From Pseudorhodobacter antarcticus (GTDB taxonomy: Bacteria > Pseudomonadota > Alphaproteobacteria > Rhodobacterales > Rhodobacteraceae), in contig CAMAQR010000054.1 in assembly GCA_945860375.1 (NCBI GenBank), forward strand, positions 1 through 23,500: a DNA stretch of 23,500 nt. Direction: 5' to 3'. The translations under genes were made by a program, and so were the position numbers. Position 1 is the stretch's first letter; each line of letters begins with the position of its first letter. Shown one piece after another: positions 22,817-23,500 of this stretch. A model generated the notes under the pieces. It worked only from the letters and a program-made list of their open reading frames with translations. It did not search any database and was not told the DNA's origin.

Positions 22817-23066
22817 CCAAAGGCGGAAGGAATAGTGCCGGATCATTCGGAAATACCATGCTCGCCGTGCAACAGAAAGTTATCCAAGGTCTTTCTGGTT
22901 TCATTTCGTCCACTCCGGTCGGAGCCAGCAACGATCCCAGTTGTCGCGTTGCCCTTAAAATGGTTCTGCTGCGTTTTCGGCGCAAATTCTGTGCAGTTGA
23001 AGGCTTGCGTGCAACGCGCCATTTTGCGGGATGGAAAAGTTTTCAAGCTGTGCGCCAGCCCCGGGA
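22817..23066. other. 250-bp non-coding stretch next to the transposase remnant
   Basis: No frame here has recognisable protein likeness. Its position just before a transposase-like start, and its slightly lower GC content, suggest that part of it is the end of an insertion sequence. I could not identify a terminal inverted repeat because the other end of the element is missing. No clear terminator for the transporter operon is visible. Confidence 0.4.
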
Positions 23067-23162
23067 ATGAAAATCCATCTTGTTGAGCAAAATGGATCCG
23101 GCTTGACTGTTTTGCTGAGTGGAAAAGACAGTGGCTGTTGTCCCTCTTGCGGGACGCGATCA
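23067..23162 (+). pseudogene. N-terminal fragment of an ISL3-like transposase
   Basis: The frame from ATG 23067 reads MKIHLVEQNGSGLTVLLSG and then GCCPSCGTRS. That is the pattern of the short strand-rich start and CPxCG zinc-binding motif found in ISL3-family transposases, where it is normally followed by RxHSRYxRRLxDLP. Here the likeness stops after the CGTRS residues, so more than 350 residues, including the catalytic domain, are missing. The fragment continues in frame into an unrelated amidase segment. The assignment rests on a motif of about 30 residues. Confidence 0.5.
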
Positions 23163-23399
23163 CCTCCCGCCATAGCAGTTATTCCCGGCACCTTAGGGAT
23201 CTGCCTGCTCGGTGGCTACGGGGCCTCGGCCGACGATCTGTTCGCAAAGAACTTCACAGCCGCGCAGGCTGCGGCCGCCAAGCGGTTGATCGCGGAGATC
23301 AAAGGGCGGACGGCGATCCAGAAGGTGTCGGGACACAACGACTATGCGGCGAAGGCATGTCCGGGGTTCAGGGTGGGAAGACCGGGGCTGGCATTGTGA
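23163..23399 (+). pseudogene. C-terminal half of a phage-type N-acetylmuramoyl-L-alanine amidase
   Basis: From GTLGICLLGGYGAS (starting at about 23187) to SGHNDYAAKACPGFRV the frame reads as the second half of an amidase_2/PGRP-type endolysin of the kind found in alphaproteobacterial prophages. The late zinc-site block (KACPGF) is present. The N-terminal half with the first zinc histidine is missing, replaced by the transposase fragment in the same frame. The protein would therefore be inactive. After KACPGF the frame reaches a stop at 23397-23399. It marks prophage-derived DNA at the right edge. Confidence 0.7.
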
Positions 23400-23500
23400 C
23401 GCGCCGCTGGCGGCTGACCTCGGCGGCGGTTTTGGATTCGGCGGCCGAGCAGCATATCAAGGAGGGCAAATACGCCTTCCACTGGACGCGGCTGTCCTGC
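23396..23500 (+). CDS. possible start of a further phage-derived gene, cut by window edge
   Basis: A frame opens with GTG at 23396-23398, overlapping the amidase stop (GTGA), and stays open to the window end for 35 codons (VTRRWRLTSAAVLDSAAEQH onward). I do not recognise a family. The ribosome site is weak. It may be the next gene of a decayed lysis cassette or chance open frame. Confidence 0.25.
   Translation, partial: MTRRWRLTSAAVLDSAAEQHIKEGKYAFHWTRLSC

Noticed and set aside
1..23500. CRISPR arrays, tRNA or rRNA genes
   Set aside because: I read through for regularly spaced direct repeats, tRNA cloverleaf or TTCGA-type loops, and conserved rRNA segments, and saw none.

Overview
The window is GC-rich, densely packed bacterial DNA that most likely comes from an alphaproteobacterium. 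Rhodobacterales-type is my best guess and Rhizobiales is possible. The reasons are the gene families (CUT1 sugar ABC transporter, several Gfo/Idh/MocA dehydrogenases, MocE-type Rieske ferredoxin, AceE-like transketolase), the GC-rich codon use, and the overlapping, Shine-Dalgarno-led genes. The assignment is by recognition only.

Layout. (1) Positions 1-316, minus strand: the C-terminal half of an amino-acid-type ABC ATPase with no N-terminal half, cut by the window edge. (2) Positions 317-18000, minus strand: a long colinear cluster. In transcription order it holds an AraC-type regulator; a Gfo/Idh/MocA-aldo/keto reductase fusion; a xylose-isomerase-like TIM-barrel protein; a Gfo/Idh/MocA dehydrogenase; a desaturase-type di-iron membrane oxygenase with a Rieske ferredoxin (MocD/MocE-like); a divergent PanB-like protein; a galactose-mutarotase-like protein; two more Gfo/Idh/MocA proteins; an AceE-like transketolase; a creatininase-family amidohydrolase; a cytosine-deaminase-like amidohydrolase; a PCMH-type FAD oxidoreductase; an NQO-like flavoprotein; and a Rid-family protein. 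Many genes overlap or lie within a few bases of each other. A terminator-like hairpin at 13003-13036 and wider gaps at 7445-7560 and 1373-1575 suggest sub-transcripts. (3) Positions 18001-18646: a divergent regulatory region, richer in A+T than its surroundings, with one possible small gene. (4) Positions 18647-22816, plus strand: a complete CUT1-type ABC importer (binding protein, two permeases, MalK/UgpC-type ATPase). (5) Positions 22817-23500: decayed mobile DNA, with an ISL3-like transposase N-terminus joined in frame to the C-terminal half of a phage-type amidase.

Working model (inference). The importer brings in a carbohydrate or cyclitol, and the AraC protein controls both arms. The MocD/MocE-like pair recalls rhizopine (O-methyl-scyllo-inosamine) catabolism in Rhizobium, where moc genes encode an oxygenase-type demethylase, a MocA dehydrogenase and a MocC isomerase-like protein. 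The dehydrogenases, TIM-barrel protein and transketolase would then oxidise and split the polyol skeleton. The PanB-like protein could handle a one-carbon unit. The two amidohydrolases, the FAD oxidoreductase and the Rid protein suggest a nitrogen-containing or heterocyclic part of the substrate. I do not know a described pathway with this exact gene set. The substrate cannot be read from the sequence.
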